64,000 bases of DNA from the NCBI RefSeq assembly GCF_047556435.1, contig NZ_CP180210.1, positions 4,154,001 through 4,218,000 of the forward strand, read 5' to 3'. A program made the translations under genes and the position numbers. The stretch comes from Alteromonas sp047556435 (lineage in GTDB: Bacteria; Pseudomonadota; Gammaproteobacteria; Enterobacterales; Alteromonadaceae). Positions 42,165-50,998 of the stretch are shown in pieces (the first letter of the stretch is position 1; every line of letters begins with the position of its first letter). Under the pieces are notes generated by a model. The model saw only the letters and a program-made list of their open reading frames with translations. It was not told where the DNA came from and made no database searches.

Positions 42165-43199
42165 TTATTCAACAATAACGGTTTTTTGCTGCTTTGAGGA
42201 TTGCTGCGCCAGCGCGATAATGCGTATTACATCCACTATCGAACCTGCCTCTGCCGGGCCAGGCAGTTCACCGTTACTGTCGATGGTCTGAGCGAGTTGA
42301 CGGAAAAATGCCAGATAATTTCCGGGTTTCAGCTCTGCGTACTCTGCACCAGTTTCAAGTGACAGCTCACCCCATGCTGCCGTAGCGCGGTGCGCCCATC
42401 GGCTGTCACCAAGTGGTAACCCTTCACGCAACTGATTTTCCTGGGGATCAAGGCCAAAACTGCGGAAACTGCCCAGTGTGCCTTGCACATCAAAGCGTAG
42501 TGTCTGCGCAGCCTGAAAGGGAGAACTCCCTAACTGCACAACGTGGGTCGGATAGCGTAACATAACGTCAAAGAAATCATCCGATTCGCTGCCTTCACGC
42601 AATGGCAATACGGTAGCTGTGACGCTTAATGGCATACCAAACCACTGCAGGGCCTGATCTATCAGATGAGGCCCGAGATCCCAGAATATGCCACTGCCAG
42701 GCCCGGCGTTCTCGCGCCAGCGGTCACGGGGTTTCGGTCTGAAACGATCGAAGCGGCTCTCGATCCGTTTGATGTCTCCCAGCACTCCGGAGTCCATTAG
42801 AGCACTGATAGTCAGAAAGTCGTCGTCAAAACGTCGGTTATGATACACGTTCAGGCATCTGCTTTTCTCTTTCGCCAGAGTTACCAGCGCCTGAGCGTCA
42901 TCTACACTCAGCGTAAAAGGCTTTTCCACCAGTACATGACACCCTTTATCCAGCGCCAGGCTGGCTTGCTCTGCATGCAGGTGATTGGGTGTAGTGATGA
43001 TCACTAAATCAAACTGTTTCGCATCCAGTGCATCCTCCAGCGTTGGGAATACCTGTGTTTCAGGCTCGCTATCTTTTACGTCCTGTGGCCGGGAAGACAC
43101 CACTGCGGCCAGAGAAAACGCCTCAAGATGACGTAGAAACGGTAAATGAAAGGTCGTTGCGGAAAAGCCAAAACCCACCAACAATGTAGAGATTGCCAT
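42165..43199 (-). CDS. Gfo/Idh/MocA-family oxidoreductase (YdgJ-like)
   Basis: About 344 residues from the ATG at 43199, which has GGAG 7-10 bases upstream; the ATG at 43226 lacks this. It has the Rossmann motif LLVGFGFSATTFHLPFL, then TTPNHLHAEQASLALDKGCHV and LVEKPFTLS, the family EKP motif, and GSGIFWDLGPHLIDQAL. It should oxidise or reduce a sugar-like substrate with NAD(P). It sits between glmU and the DeoR regulator. Confidence 0.85.
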   Translation of the reverse strand: MAISTLLVGFGFSATTFHLPFLRHLEAFSLAAVVSSRPQDVKDSEPETQVFPTLEDALDAKQFDLVIITTPNHLHAEQASLALDKGCHVLVEKPFTLSVDDAQALVTLAKEKSRCLNVYHNRRFDDDFLTISALMDSGVLGDIKRIESRFDRFRPKPRDRWRENAGPGSGIFWDLGPHLIDQALQWFGMPLSVTATVLPLREGSESDDFFDVMLRYPTHVVQLGSSPFQAAQTLRFDVQGTLGSFRSFGLDPQENQLREGLPLGDSRWAHRATAAWGELSLETGAEYAELKPGNYLAFFRQLAQTIDSNGELPGPAEAGSIVDVIRIIALAQQSSKQQKTVIVE

Positions 43200-43410
43200 A
43201 GTTGCTCCGTGGCCAGAATGTTTCAAGTGTCGCGAAGGTAGTGTGTGGTTTCATTATGATACACCCACATACCATTGCCAGTGTGACGCGACTGCAATTG
43301 CACCGCTGCTGTCACCAGCCCTTATCGCAACTCACAAGTACGTAACTGCAATGAATGCGAAAGCACACGCGCTCAGGCCTGCGGCGACCTGAGCCTGATT
43401 ACTCTGAAAA

Positions 43411-44772
43411 CTATGCTTTTTTGGTGGGGCGGGGCCAGTCTGGAATATTACGCTGCTTACCTCTGGCTACAGCCAGTGCACCAGCCTCCACTGCGCCGGT
43501 GATCACTGATCCCGCGCCAACAGTCGCGCCATCTCCAATCACGACTGGCGCAACCAGCGAAGAATTTGAGCCGATAAAGGCGTTCTCACCAATTGTTGTC
43601 TTCGACTTGTTTACACCATCATAGTTACACGTAATGGTGCCGGCGCCGATATTGGCATTGGCCCCCACTTCCGCATCGCCCAGGTACGTCAGGTGGTTAG
43701 CCTTGGCACCTTCGCCAAGCACGGCTTTTTTCATTTCCACGAAATTGCCAACCTTACTGCCGTCCTTCATGACCGCTCCCGGACGCAACCGCGCAAAGGG
43801 CCCAACGGTACACTCGGCGGCAACCTGAGCATCCTCAACTATCGAGTTGGCCTCGATAACCGAGTTAGCGCCAATCTTACAATTCGTCAGTATACAGTTA
43901 GGGCCGATGATCACGCCGTCACCCAGCTCCACGTTCCCCTGCAGCACTACATTCACGTCGATCGTGACATCCTGACCAGCCGTCACCGCTCCGCGAATAT
44001 CCAGCCTGGCGGGATCAGCCAGCGTTACGCCATCCATCATCAGCGCGTGGGCTTGCCGCGCCTGCAGCGCGCGCTCGAGATTGGCTAACTGCGCTCGGTT
44101 ATTGACGCCCTCCACTTCAACCGGTGCGTCTGGCTGTGCAGCCTGTATGCGCTTGCCCTCGGCGGCTGCCATGGCGATCACGTCAGTCAGGTAATATTCA
44201 CCCTGCGCATTGTCATTGCGCAGCTCGCCAAGCCAGCGCTTCAGGTCAGCGCCACCCATCATCATCATGCCGGTATTGATTTCGCGTATCTCGCGCTGGG
44301 CGTCACTGGCATCTTTGTGCTCAACAATCGCCGTGATGTTGTCGTTTTCACGGATGATTCGGCCCATCCCGGTTGGATCATCCAGCTCTACCGTCAATAA
44401 TGCCAGGTCGCATTCTGCTTTTACCGCTTTCAGGCGTTCCAGCGTTTCCTGACGAATAAGCGGCGCATCGCCTACCAAAATCAACACATCTTCATCATCT
44501 TTTATCGCATCTGCCGCTTGTTGAACAGCGTGGCCGGTGCCCAGTTGCTCGGCCTGCAGACACCAGTTCAGGTTGTCACCCTCAAGCCGCGCTTTCAGCT
44601 GTTCGCCGCCGTGTCCGTATACCAGGTGGATCTGGCTGGCATCCATGGCCTGTGTGGTGTTAATAATGCGCTGTACCATCGGCAGCCCACCTACCGGATG
44701 CAACACTTTCGGCAATGCTGATTTCATCCGGGTTCCCTTACCCGCTGCCAGAATAACCACAGAAAACGCCAT
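43411..44772 (-). CDS. glmU: GlmU, bifunctional UDP-GlcNAc synthesis enzyme
   Basis: 453 residues, normal length. The N-terminal uridyltransferase domain opens with VILAAGKGTRMKSALPKVLH, and the C-terminal left-handed beta-helix acetyltransferase domain has hexapeptide repeats (VGNFVEMKKAVLG, LTYLGDAEVG, GAGTITCNYDGVNKSKT). It acetylates glucosamine-1-phosphate and then uridylylates it, giving UDP-GlcNAc. Placed near glmS, with which it forms the same pathway. Confidence 0.97.
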   Translation of the reverse strand: MAFSVVILAAGKGTRMKSALPKVLHPVGGLPMVQRIINTTQAMDASQIHLVYGHGGEQLKARLEGDNLNWCLQAEQLGTGHAVQQAADAIKDDEDVLILVGDAPLIRQETLERLKAVKAECDLALLTVELDDPTGMGRIIRENDNITAIVEHKDASDAQREIREINTGMMMMGGADLKRWLGELRNDNAQGEYYLTDVIAMAAAEGKRIQAAQPDAPVEVEGVNNRAQLANLERALQARQAHALMMDGVTLADPARLDIRGAVTAGQDVTIDVNVVLQGNVELGDGVIIGPNCILTNCKIGANSVIEANSIVEDAQVAAECTVGPFARLRPGAVMKDGSKVGNFVEMKKAVLGEGAKANHLTYLGDAEVGANANIGAGTITCNYDGVNKSKTTIGENAFIGSNSSLVAPVVIGDGATVGAGSVITGAVEAGALAVARGKQRNIPDWPRPTKKA

Positions 44773-45059
44773 AAGATGTCCTTTTATTCGATGTGTTGAT
44801 ACAAAACCCGGATAGTGTAACCAAGCCCATCACCGATGTCAGCGTTTACGCCACGTGACTGACTAAAAGATACGTTTATCCAGAACGAAATTGATACTGA
44901 AGCGATCAACAGTTCCTTATATTCCATCTGGTAGTTCACCTTTTGAGCAGGTATACTCTCGCAATTGCATATACGGTTCGAATTGCCTGTGATGACAACA
45001 CAGCCTGCATCGCCATATTTAAATACACGTTCAGATTTGCCAGGGAGCGCGAGTAGTCA

Positions 45060-46481
45060 GTGAACGCCTTCAGGACTCTCCACAGAAGCATTCTTCTTCT
45101 TTTTGCCGTTGTTGTTATTGCCATTGTCACGTTGGTGCACTTTAGCATTTCTAAAATTGTGGCAGAGCAAAGCCGTGCCCAGCAACAGTCCTTGTCGCCC
45201 GCTATCTCACTGATTGTCGATCAGATCCTGAAGCCGCTACATACTGCCGAAGCGCTTGGGAAGTCGCAGGAACTGATCGAGCTCATGGAAGCAGACTCGT
45301 TGGATGAGGATCGGGTAATGCGCACGTTGCTGCGTCTGGAAGACGAATTCGGCCTGACCTTTTTTATCGCCAGCGAAAAAGAACGCATGCAGTACCATTC
45401 GTATGGTGAAAAGCGCAAGCTTGAAGAAGGCAAAGTCAGTTGGTACTTCAAGTATAAAGACGTCGATGCTGATGCCGTTGCCGATATCGGCAAGTGGGAA
45501 GACACGCATTTTTACATTGATATAAAAATATATGACGACAGCGGACAATTTCTCGGCTTTTTTGGTGTAGGCAAAAGTCTCGAAAGTTTTATTAATATTT
45601 TCGAGGTCTACAAACAGCAGTATGGATACGATTTTCTGTTTGTCGATGAGAAAGGCGATATCATGCTGTCTTCTGACAGCAACCTGATTGCGGAATATTC
45701 AGATTTTACCAATCTGGAAGAGCTGCCTTGGTTCGCCAGTCTGCCGGAAGAGACCCAGAGCCTGCGAGCCCTGAACAATAAACTGGTCACCATTGACCAG
45801 AAGGACTATCTGATTGCTGAGGTCAAACTTAATCAGTTTAACTGGACTGTTTATCTGCTGAGCCCGCTGGATGATCGTCAGGCCGAAATCTCGCAGGCGT
45901 TTATCTTCAGCGTAGTCACGCTACTGATTGTCGTTTTTTCGCTGTTTTTGCTTATTTATAATCTGCTGTATTACTTCCGTCGCGATATGCAGCCTGAACT
46001 CATTGTCAGGAATGCCAACCGGCTTCCGGACCGCAACCACATAGAGCCGATTTACAACGACCTCACTGAGCGCAGGCAGTCTATCAGCGTGATCCTCGTG
46101 GACATTGATAATTTTACCGCTATAAACGACACCTATGGTCGCAACACCGGTGATGAAGTGTTGGATAAAGTTGCCACTTTCCTGTCCTCCCATACCCGAG
46201 AGGACGATGTGATAGGGCGCTGGAGCAGCGAAGAATTTATTATTTTCCTGCCTGACACCGGCCCGCACGAGGCCACAGAAATAGCGCAAAACCTGCGTCA
46301 CGGGCTGGCGACATCTGCGCCACTTTCCAGCCACCCACAGCTGCAAATTACCGGCTCTTTCGGGGTGTCATTTACCGCCAGTAAGCGCCCGATGAACGAA
46401 GTCACCGCGCATGCAGAAGATGCCCTGTATCAGGCCCGTCGCGATGGCTGTAATCTGGTTCGCGTGCAGCTTATTGACTAG
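45060..46481 (+). CDS. Membrane sensor with degenerate GGDEF domain
   Basis: 473 residues from a GTG. Transmembrane segment 1 (about 11-31), a dCACHE-like periplasmic sensing region (about 35-275), transmembrane segment 2 (about 283-305), then a GGDEF-type cyclase domain (VILVDIDNFTAINDTYGRN, TGDEVLDKVATFL). The signature itself is RWSSEEFIIFL, so the two glycines are replaced by serines, and the D-x-L-T-x-L-x-N-R start is absent. Diguanylate cyclase activity is therefore doubtful; it may be a GTP-binding or receptor protein instead. Confidence 0.8.
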   Translation: MNAFRTLHRSILLLFAVVVIAIVTLVHFSISKIVAEQSRAQQQSLSPAISLIVDQILKPLHTAEALGKSQELIELMEADSLDEDRVMRTLLRLEDEFGLTFFIASEKERMQYHSYGEKRKLEEGKVSWYFKYKDVDADAVADIGKWEDTHFYIDIKIYDDSGQFLGFFGVGKSLESFINIFEVYKQQYGYDFLFVDEKGDIMLSSDSNLIAEYSDFTNLEELPWFASLPEETQSLRALNNKLVTIDQKDYLIAEVKLNQFNWTVYLLSPLDDRQAEISQAFIFSVVTLLIVVFSLFLLIYNLLYYFRRDMQPELIVRNANRLPDRNHIEPIYNDLTERRQSISVILVDIDNFTAINDTYGRNTGDEVLDKVATFLSSHTREDDVIGRWSSEEFIIFLPDTGPHEATEIAQNLRHGLATSAPLSSHPQLQITGSFGVSFTASKRPMNEVTAHAEDALYQARRDGCNLVRVQLID

Positions 46482-46617
46482 GGCATGACCTCAGCGCCTG
46501 TTGTCCCCAGGCAGAGCAGGTGACAGCCGGCACCGGCGGAATATTTCAGAAGGCGGTAGTAGTGATATCAATCCGTATTCATGCGCTGAGTGAGCGATTA
46601 ATACACCAGGGTATTTC

Positions 46618-47520
46618 TCAACCGGTACCGGTTACCTTGCCTCGTTTGTGTCGCTGACGCAGCAGTCCGGCAGCCCCTGTGGTAAGCGCGACACCTGTAA
46701 GGATCATGATCCCGCCGGTAATGGCCTGTACCGACAACGTCTCATTAAGAAACACCAGCCCCCAGAAGATCCCGAACAACGGTACCAGGTAGGCCACCGT
46801 GATGGCTTTTGCCGGTCCCACGCTGCCAATCAGGTAAAAATAAAGAATATAGGCAATGCCGGTTCCACCAACGGCCAGCGCTGTCGCATTTAGCCATGCT
46901 GTTGTCGAAGGCATGCTGTCGGGCAGTGTGGTAAGCGCGAAAGGAAGCAGCAACACCGATGCCATCAGCTGACTGCCGGTGGCGATGGTCAGTGGACGCG
47001 TGGTTGTCAGCCATTTTTTAATCATGCTTGCAGCAAGGCCGTAACACGCGGTAGCAATCAGTACCGTTAAAATGGGAAGAAAGCTGACCTCACCACTGCC
47101 CACTTTTTGCTGACTGATTACCGCGACGCCGGCAAAGCCCAGTATCAGTCCGCCTACGGCGACTGGCGTAAGTCGGTCTTTTAACCAGAAATACGCCACC
47201 AGTGCGCCAAACATGGGAGCTGTCGCATTTAAAATTGCCAGTACACCGGCCTCAAGATGCAGGCTACCATAATTGAACAGTACGAAAGGGATCGCGGTGT
47301 TTATCGCACCCACCAACGCAATCGGCTTCCAGTCGCGAAACATATTGCGCCAGTCACCGGTCGCCAGCAGAAATGGCAACAACACCAATGTGGCCAATAC
47401 CGTGCGAAACTCGACTAAGGCGTAAATACCAAACTCTGGCGCCGCTACCCGCATAAACATGAACGAGCCGCCCCAGATAGCCGCCAGTACGATAAGCGCC
47501 ACGATGTGCTTTATTCCCAT
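46618..47520 (-). CDS. EamA-family DMT transporter
   Basis: 300 residues with ten hydrophobic segments in two EamA repeats (FMFMRVAAPEFGIYALVEFR in the first, LVPLFGIFWGLVFLNETLS in the second), typical of drug/metabolite exporters of the RhaT/EamA type. It is the third gene of a unit behind ada-alkA and the alkyltransferase, starting 2 bp after the latter's stop. Substrate unknown. Confidence 0.88.
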   Translation of the reverse strand: MGIKHIVALIVLAAIWGGSFMFMRVAAPEFGIYALVEFRTVLATLVLLPFLLATGDWRNMFRDWKPIALVGAINTAIPFVLFNYGSLHLEAGVLAILNATAPMFGALVAYFWLKDRLTPVAVGGLILGFAGVAVISQQKVGSGEVSFLPILTVLIATACYGLAASMIKKWLTTTRPLTIATGSQLMASVLLLPFALTTLPDSMPSTTAWLNATALAVGGTGIAYILYFYLIGSVGPAKAITVAYLVPLFGIFWGLVFLNETLSVQAITGGIMILTGVALTTGAAGLLRQRHKRGKVTGTG

Positions 47521-47521
47521 A

Positions 47522-47977
47522 TCAGATCTTCACTCCTTCCAGGTTAAGCAGATACCGCTTTCGTTCTAGCCCACCTGCATAGCCTGTAAGCGAACCATTG
47601 CTGCCGATAATACGGTGGCAGGGTACAACAATCGCGACCGGGTTTTTACTGTTTGCCATACCCACGGCGCGCACCGCTTTGGGGTTGTCCAGCTGCACTG
47701 CGATGTCACCGTAGCTGGCGGTTTCGCCGTAATTTACGCGCAGCAATTGCTGCCAGACACGTTTTTGAAAGTCAGTGCCCTGCAAGTCGAGAGGTAAGTC
47801 AAAGGTAGTGATATCACCGGCAAAATAAGCCTGCAACTGTTCACAGGCCAGCGCGGTAATTCTGCCTGGCTGATTGTTGTGTACCCGGTTGCCGGTAAAC
47901 GTCACAGCCGTGACGCCGCGCTCGCTGGCACTGACGGTCAGGTTGCCACAGGGGCTACGAAAGCTTTGAGAATACAT
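47522..47977 (-). CDS. ogt: Methylated-DNA--protein-cysteine methyltransferase
   Basis: 151 residues, with the active site IVVPCHRIIGSNGSLTGYA (Cys120), the alkyl acceptor, and the arginine-finger helix ETASYGDIAVQLDNPKAVRA. It repairs O6-alkylguanine by irreversible transfer to the Cys. Downstream neighbour of an ada-alkA fusion gene in one operon, so it probably belongs to an adaptive alkylation response. An AdaA/Ogt-type name is used by similarity. Confidence 0.92.
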   Translation of the reverse strand: MYSQSFRSPCGNLTVSASERGVTAVTFTGNRVHNNQPGRITALACEQLQAYFAGDITTFDLPLDLQGTDFQKRVWQQLLRVNYGETASYGDIAVQLDNPKAVRAVGMANSKNPVAIVVPCHRIIGSNGSLTGYAGGLERKRYLLNLEGVKI

Positions 47978-47995
47978 CTTTTTTCCCTATCAATA

Positions 47996-49396
47996 TCAGG
48001 CCAGTTGCCACAGCTGCATAGTTAAATAACTTCGCCAGGGGTGTGCTTTTTCCGGGTTCAGCAGATGCTGCGCCGCAATTTTACGCACGATCAGGTCGCC
48101 TTCCAAATAAATATCCGGTTCAGAGAACCCACGCATTTGCAGGTAACTTACTGTCCAGGGTCCTATTCCTTTTAGCGCCAGTACGTCTTTCACGTTAATG
48201 TCCGCATTCACAGTACAATACCGGGCGAAATCACGTAATGCCTGCTTTCTTGCCCCCGGCATTTTCAAAAAGCTCAGTTCAGACTCGGCCACCGACTCTG
48301 CGCACGGAAACGCAGTCCCCAGTGACGTTGCCTCGCCAAGTTCACGGGTTAAGTTTGCCACCTGATTAACGGCGGCTTTAACGCTTACCTGCTGACCAAG
48401 AATAGCGCGACAACCAGCTTCAAAGGCGCTCCAGCAGCCTGGCAAACGAAGTCCCTCAGTAATAAGCGCTTCGGGAATCCCGGCAGCTATCAACGTGTCC
48501 CGTATGACCCGAGGGTCGGCGTGTAAGTCCAGCACCCGGGACAGGCTGGCAATGATTTTGTGAGTAAATTGCAGGTTGTCCACTGACACCGTTACCGCAA
48601 AGCCATGCCTGTCAGGATGATGTCGAGCCATGACATAACCTGAACCGTCTTCGTCACCAAGGCAACGCCAATAGCTATTGTCGCTGACACTCTCTGTACC
48701 AGCGACAGCACGTTGCTGTAAGAAAGTTCGCACCTGTCTCCAGTGATAAGGGGGCCGGTAAGGCAGAAACAGCGTAAGAGCCGGAGTTTGCCCAGCATGC
48801 CCCTGCGCCCTGCGCAGCGAGGCGGGGGTGACTTTACAGTATTGCTTCACCGCCCGTTGTAATGCTCTGGCATTTTCAAACCCACAGCTATGCGCTACCT
48901 CATCTACTGGCAACACAGACTGCTGCAACAGCTGTTTGGCAAAAAGTACCTTTTGCATAGTCTGGTAAGTTTTGGGCGAGACGCCAAAGTGAGTGTTTAC
49001 CAACTTATTTAGATAGCGGTTGCTGATACCTAAACGAGACGCGATTTTTGCCACCGGCTGCGGCGGAATAGCACTTAATAACCTTTCTGCCCGCCTGACT
49101 GTTGTCTGCACCCCCAGCCACGCATAAGAGTTAGGTGCGCTGTCTGGCCGACAACGCAGGCACGGCCTGAAGCCCTCACGAAGTGCGTGGGAGGCATGTT
49201 CAAAGTAGCGTACATTTTTTTCTGCAGGCAGCCTGGCAGGACATACCGGACGACAGAAAATACCGGTAGACGTCACACCGACGAAAAATACGCCATCAAA
49301 ACGTGGATCACGACTCATCCGTGCCCGTGAATAGTCGATATCGGTGTAGTGTGTCATGAAGCCAGCCGTAAAATGAAAGTGCAACGACGTCATCAT
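47996..49396 (-). CDS. alkA: Ada-AlkA fusion: methyl-sensor regulator and 3-methyladenine glycosylase
   Basis: 466 residues (a start at 49357 is equally possible). The Ada zinc domain comes first (FDGVFFVGVTSTGIFCRPVC … RPCLRCRPDSAP, four Cys). An AraC-type helix-turn-helix (RLGISNRYLNKLVNTHFGVS) follows, then the AlkA N-terminal domain and HhH glycosylase (LGQQVSVKAAVNQ, LKGIGPWTVSYLQMRG, LEGDLIVRK with the catalytic Asp). It therefore should sense methyl-phosphotriesters, activate transcription and excise alkylated bases in one polypeptide. It heads an operon with ogt and a transporter. Confidence 0.9.
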   Translation of the reverse strand: MMTSLHFHFTAGFMTHYTDIDYSRARMSRDPRFDGVFFVGVTSTGIFCRPVCPARLPAEKNVRYFEHASHALREGFRPCLRCRPDSAPNSYAWLGVQTTVRRAERLLSAIPPQPVAKIASRLGISNRYLNKLVNTHFGVSPKTYQTMQKVLFAKQLLQQSVLPVDEVAHSCGFENARALQRAVKQYCKVTPASLRRAQGHAGQTPALTLFLPYRPPYHWRQVRTFLQQRAVAGTESVSDNSYWRCLGDEDGSGYVMARHHPDRHGFAVTVSVDNLQFTHKIIASLSRVLDLHADPRVIRDTLIAAGIPEALITEGLRLPGCWSAFEAGCRAILGQQVSVKAAVNQVANLTRELGEATSLGTAFPCAESVAESELSFLKMPGARKQALRDFARYCTVNADINVKDVLALKGIGPWTVSYLQMRGFSEPDIYLEGDLIVRKIAAQHLLNPEKAHPWRSYLTMQLWQLA

Positions 49397-49837
49397 ACGC
49401 TGAATGTGTCAGCCTGACGCGTCAAAATCGGCACTGACAATGAACTATCGCATGACGGACGAGTCCCACTCTGGCTGCAGGTTGATTATGCTCTGCGCCA
49501 TACGCATAATAGCGAGGGGCTGTTGATCTTTGGTGTACAAATTTTGGTCTGACTGTAAGCCTTTTTAATCGCGAAGCTGTTCTGTAAGCCAGTTGGGCTG
49601 AGTTAAAGGACGGCAACAGAGAGTAAAAGGCCTGCATGACGACACCCTTCGGGCAGTGCCTGTGTGTCATCTATACTGCGTAGCATGTTTTCGGTTTCAC
49701 CTTGCAGACCTTCAAACATCCGCCTTGTCCAGACAGCACGCAGACCGCGGCAAAAATGTACGGCAAAGATCAACAGCTCCTTGGTAATAACACATCACCA
49801 CAAGGGATGGTGGTGATAATAATAATCAGGAGCGACT
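49397..49837. other. Intergenic stretch between divergent genes, nothing recognised
   Basis: About 440 bp upstream of both alkA and the serine hydrolase. It must hold their promoters, and presumably the Ada operator, but I cannot identify an Ada box. No conserved protein frame was seen. Confidence 0.4.
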
Positions 49838-50980
49838 TTGCCCACACCCCTCGCCATGTTTACCCGCCAAGCTTTCGTTGCGGTTTTGTTGCTCAGTATG
49901 CTACTGGTTCCCGTATCCGTGTCTGCCAGAGACTGGATAGACAATTATGCTGACTATGTTAAGCGTCAGGCAATCAAATATCAGGTGCCTGGCTATGCGT
50001 TTGTATATTATCAGCAGGGTGAAACCCCAAAGGTATTTGTGTTTGGGAACACACACCGTGGTGGTGATAGGATCACAGAGGACACGGTATTCAGGCTGGC
50101 GTCGGTATCAAAAACCTTTACCGGGATCCTCACCGCAAAGCTACACGAGCAGGATATTCTGTCACTGTCCACGCCCATCTCAGCGCTTACGCCAGACATA
50201 GATTTCAGCGGCAATGGCATGAATGGTCTGCAACTGCAGCATATTGTCGGTCAGTCTTCCGGTTTTATGCCCAACGCGTATGATAATCTGATTGAAGCTG
50301 ACTATCCGCTTCGCCGGGTACTCGAACAACTTGGAGAGCTGGAACCGATTTGCAAGCCAGGCGAATGCTACACTTATCAGAATGCGCTGTTTGGGGCTAT
50401 CGAGTATTACCTGACTAATCAGAACACCTCATACCACAGACAGCTTCAGACCCAGCTTTTCACGCCGCTTGGCATGCGTACTGCCAGCGCTGGCAAGGGC
50501 GCATTATTGTCTTCAACAGAGTGGGCCCGCCCCCATATCGCCATCGCGCGTAATAAGTGGCGAGAAGGCTTAGTGGAAAGCAATTATTATCGTTTCACGC
50601 CAGCGGCCGGCGTTAATGCCAGCATTCGGGATATGACCATTTATCTGCAGGCATTACTCGGCGAGTTTCCAACGGTGGTCACGCCTGAGATCATCGATAA
50701 AGTCACCACACCGCGCGTAGTTACACGACGCGAAACCTACCGCCGTGGCTGGCGTGGGCATCTGGACGAGGCACACTATGGTCTTGGCTGGCGAATTTAT
50801 GATTTCGACGGGCATCGCATCAATTATCATGGTGGCTGGGTTAAAGGCTATCGCGCTGACGTCGCGTTTGCGCCGGAGTCTGGAGCAGGGTATGTGATGC
50901 TGATGAATGCGGAGTCGAACATGATCAATTCGACTACCGCAGAATTCTGGAAACGCTATTTCGCTAACAAGCAAAAATAG
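49838..50980 (+). CDS. Exported class-C-like serine hydrolase
   Basis: 380 residues from a TTG at 49838, supported by AGGAG 5 bp upstream (the first ATG at 49856 would be 23 bp from that site). A signal peptide (AFVAVLLLSMLLVPVSVSA) is followed by the penicillin-binding-type motifs: LASVSKTF (S-x-x-K), YQNALF (Y-x-N) and HGGWVKGY (HGG). This is the beta-lactamase/esterase EstB/DD-peptidase family in the periplasm. Whether it attacks beta-lactams is not evident. Confidence 0.85.
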   Translation: MPTPLAMFTRQAFVAVLLLSMLLVPVSVSARDWIDNYADYVKRQAIKYQVPGYAFVYYQQGETPKVFVFGNTHRGGDRITEDTVFRLASVSKTFTGILTAKLHEQDILSLSTPISALTPDIDFSGNGMNGLQLQHIVGQSSGFMPNAYDNLIEADYPLRRVLEQLGELEPICKPGECYTYQNALFGAIEYYLTNQNTSYHRQLQTQLFTPLGMRTASAGKGALLSSTEWARPHIAIARNKWREGLVESNYYRFTPAAGVNASIRDMTIYLQALLGEFPTVVTPEIIDKVTTPRVVTRRETYRRGWRGHLDEAHYGLGWRIYDFDGHRINYHGGWVKGYRADVAFAPESGAGYVMLMNAESNMINSTTAEFWKRYFANKQK

Positions 50981-50998
50981 CGTCTCCCTGCGTGACGT

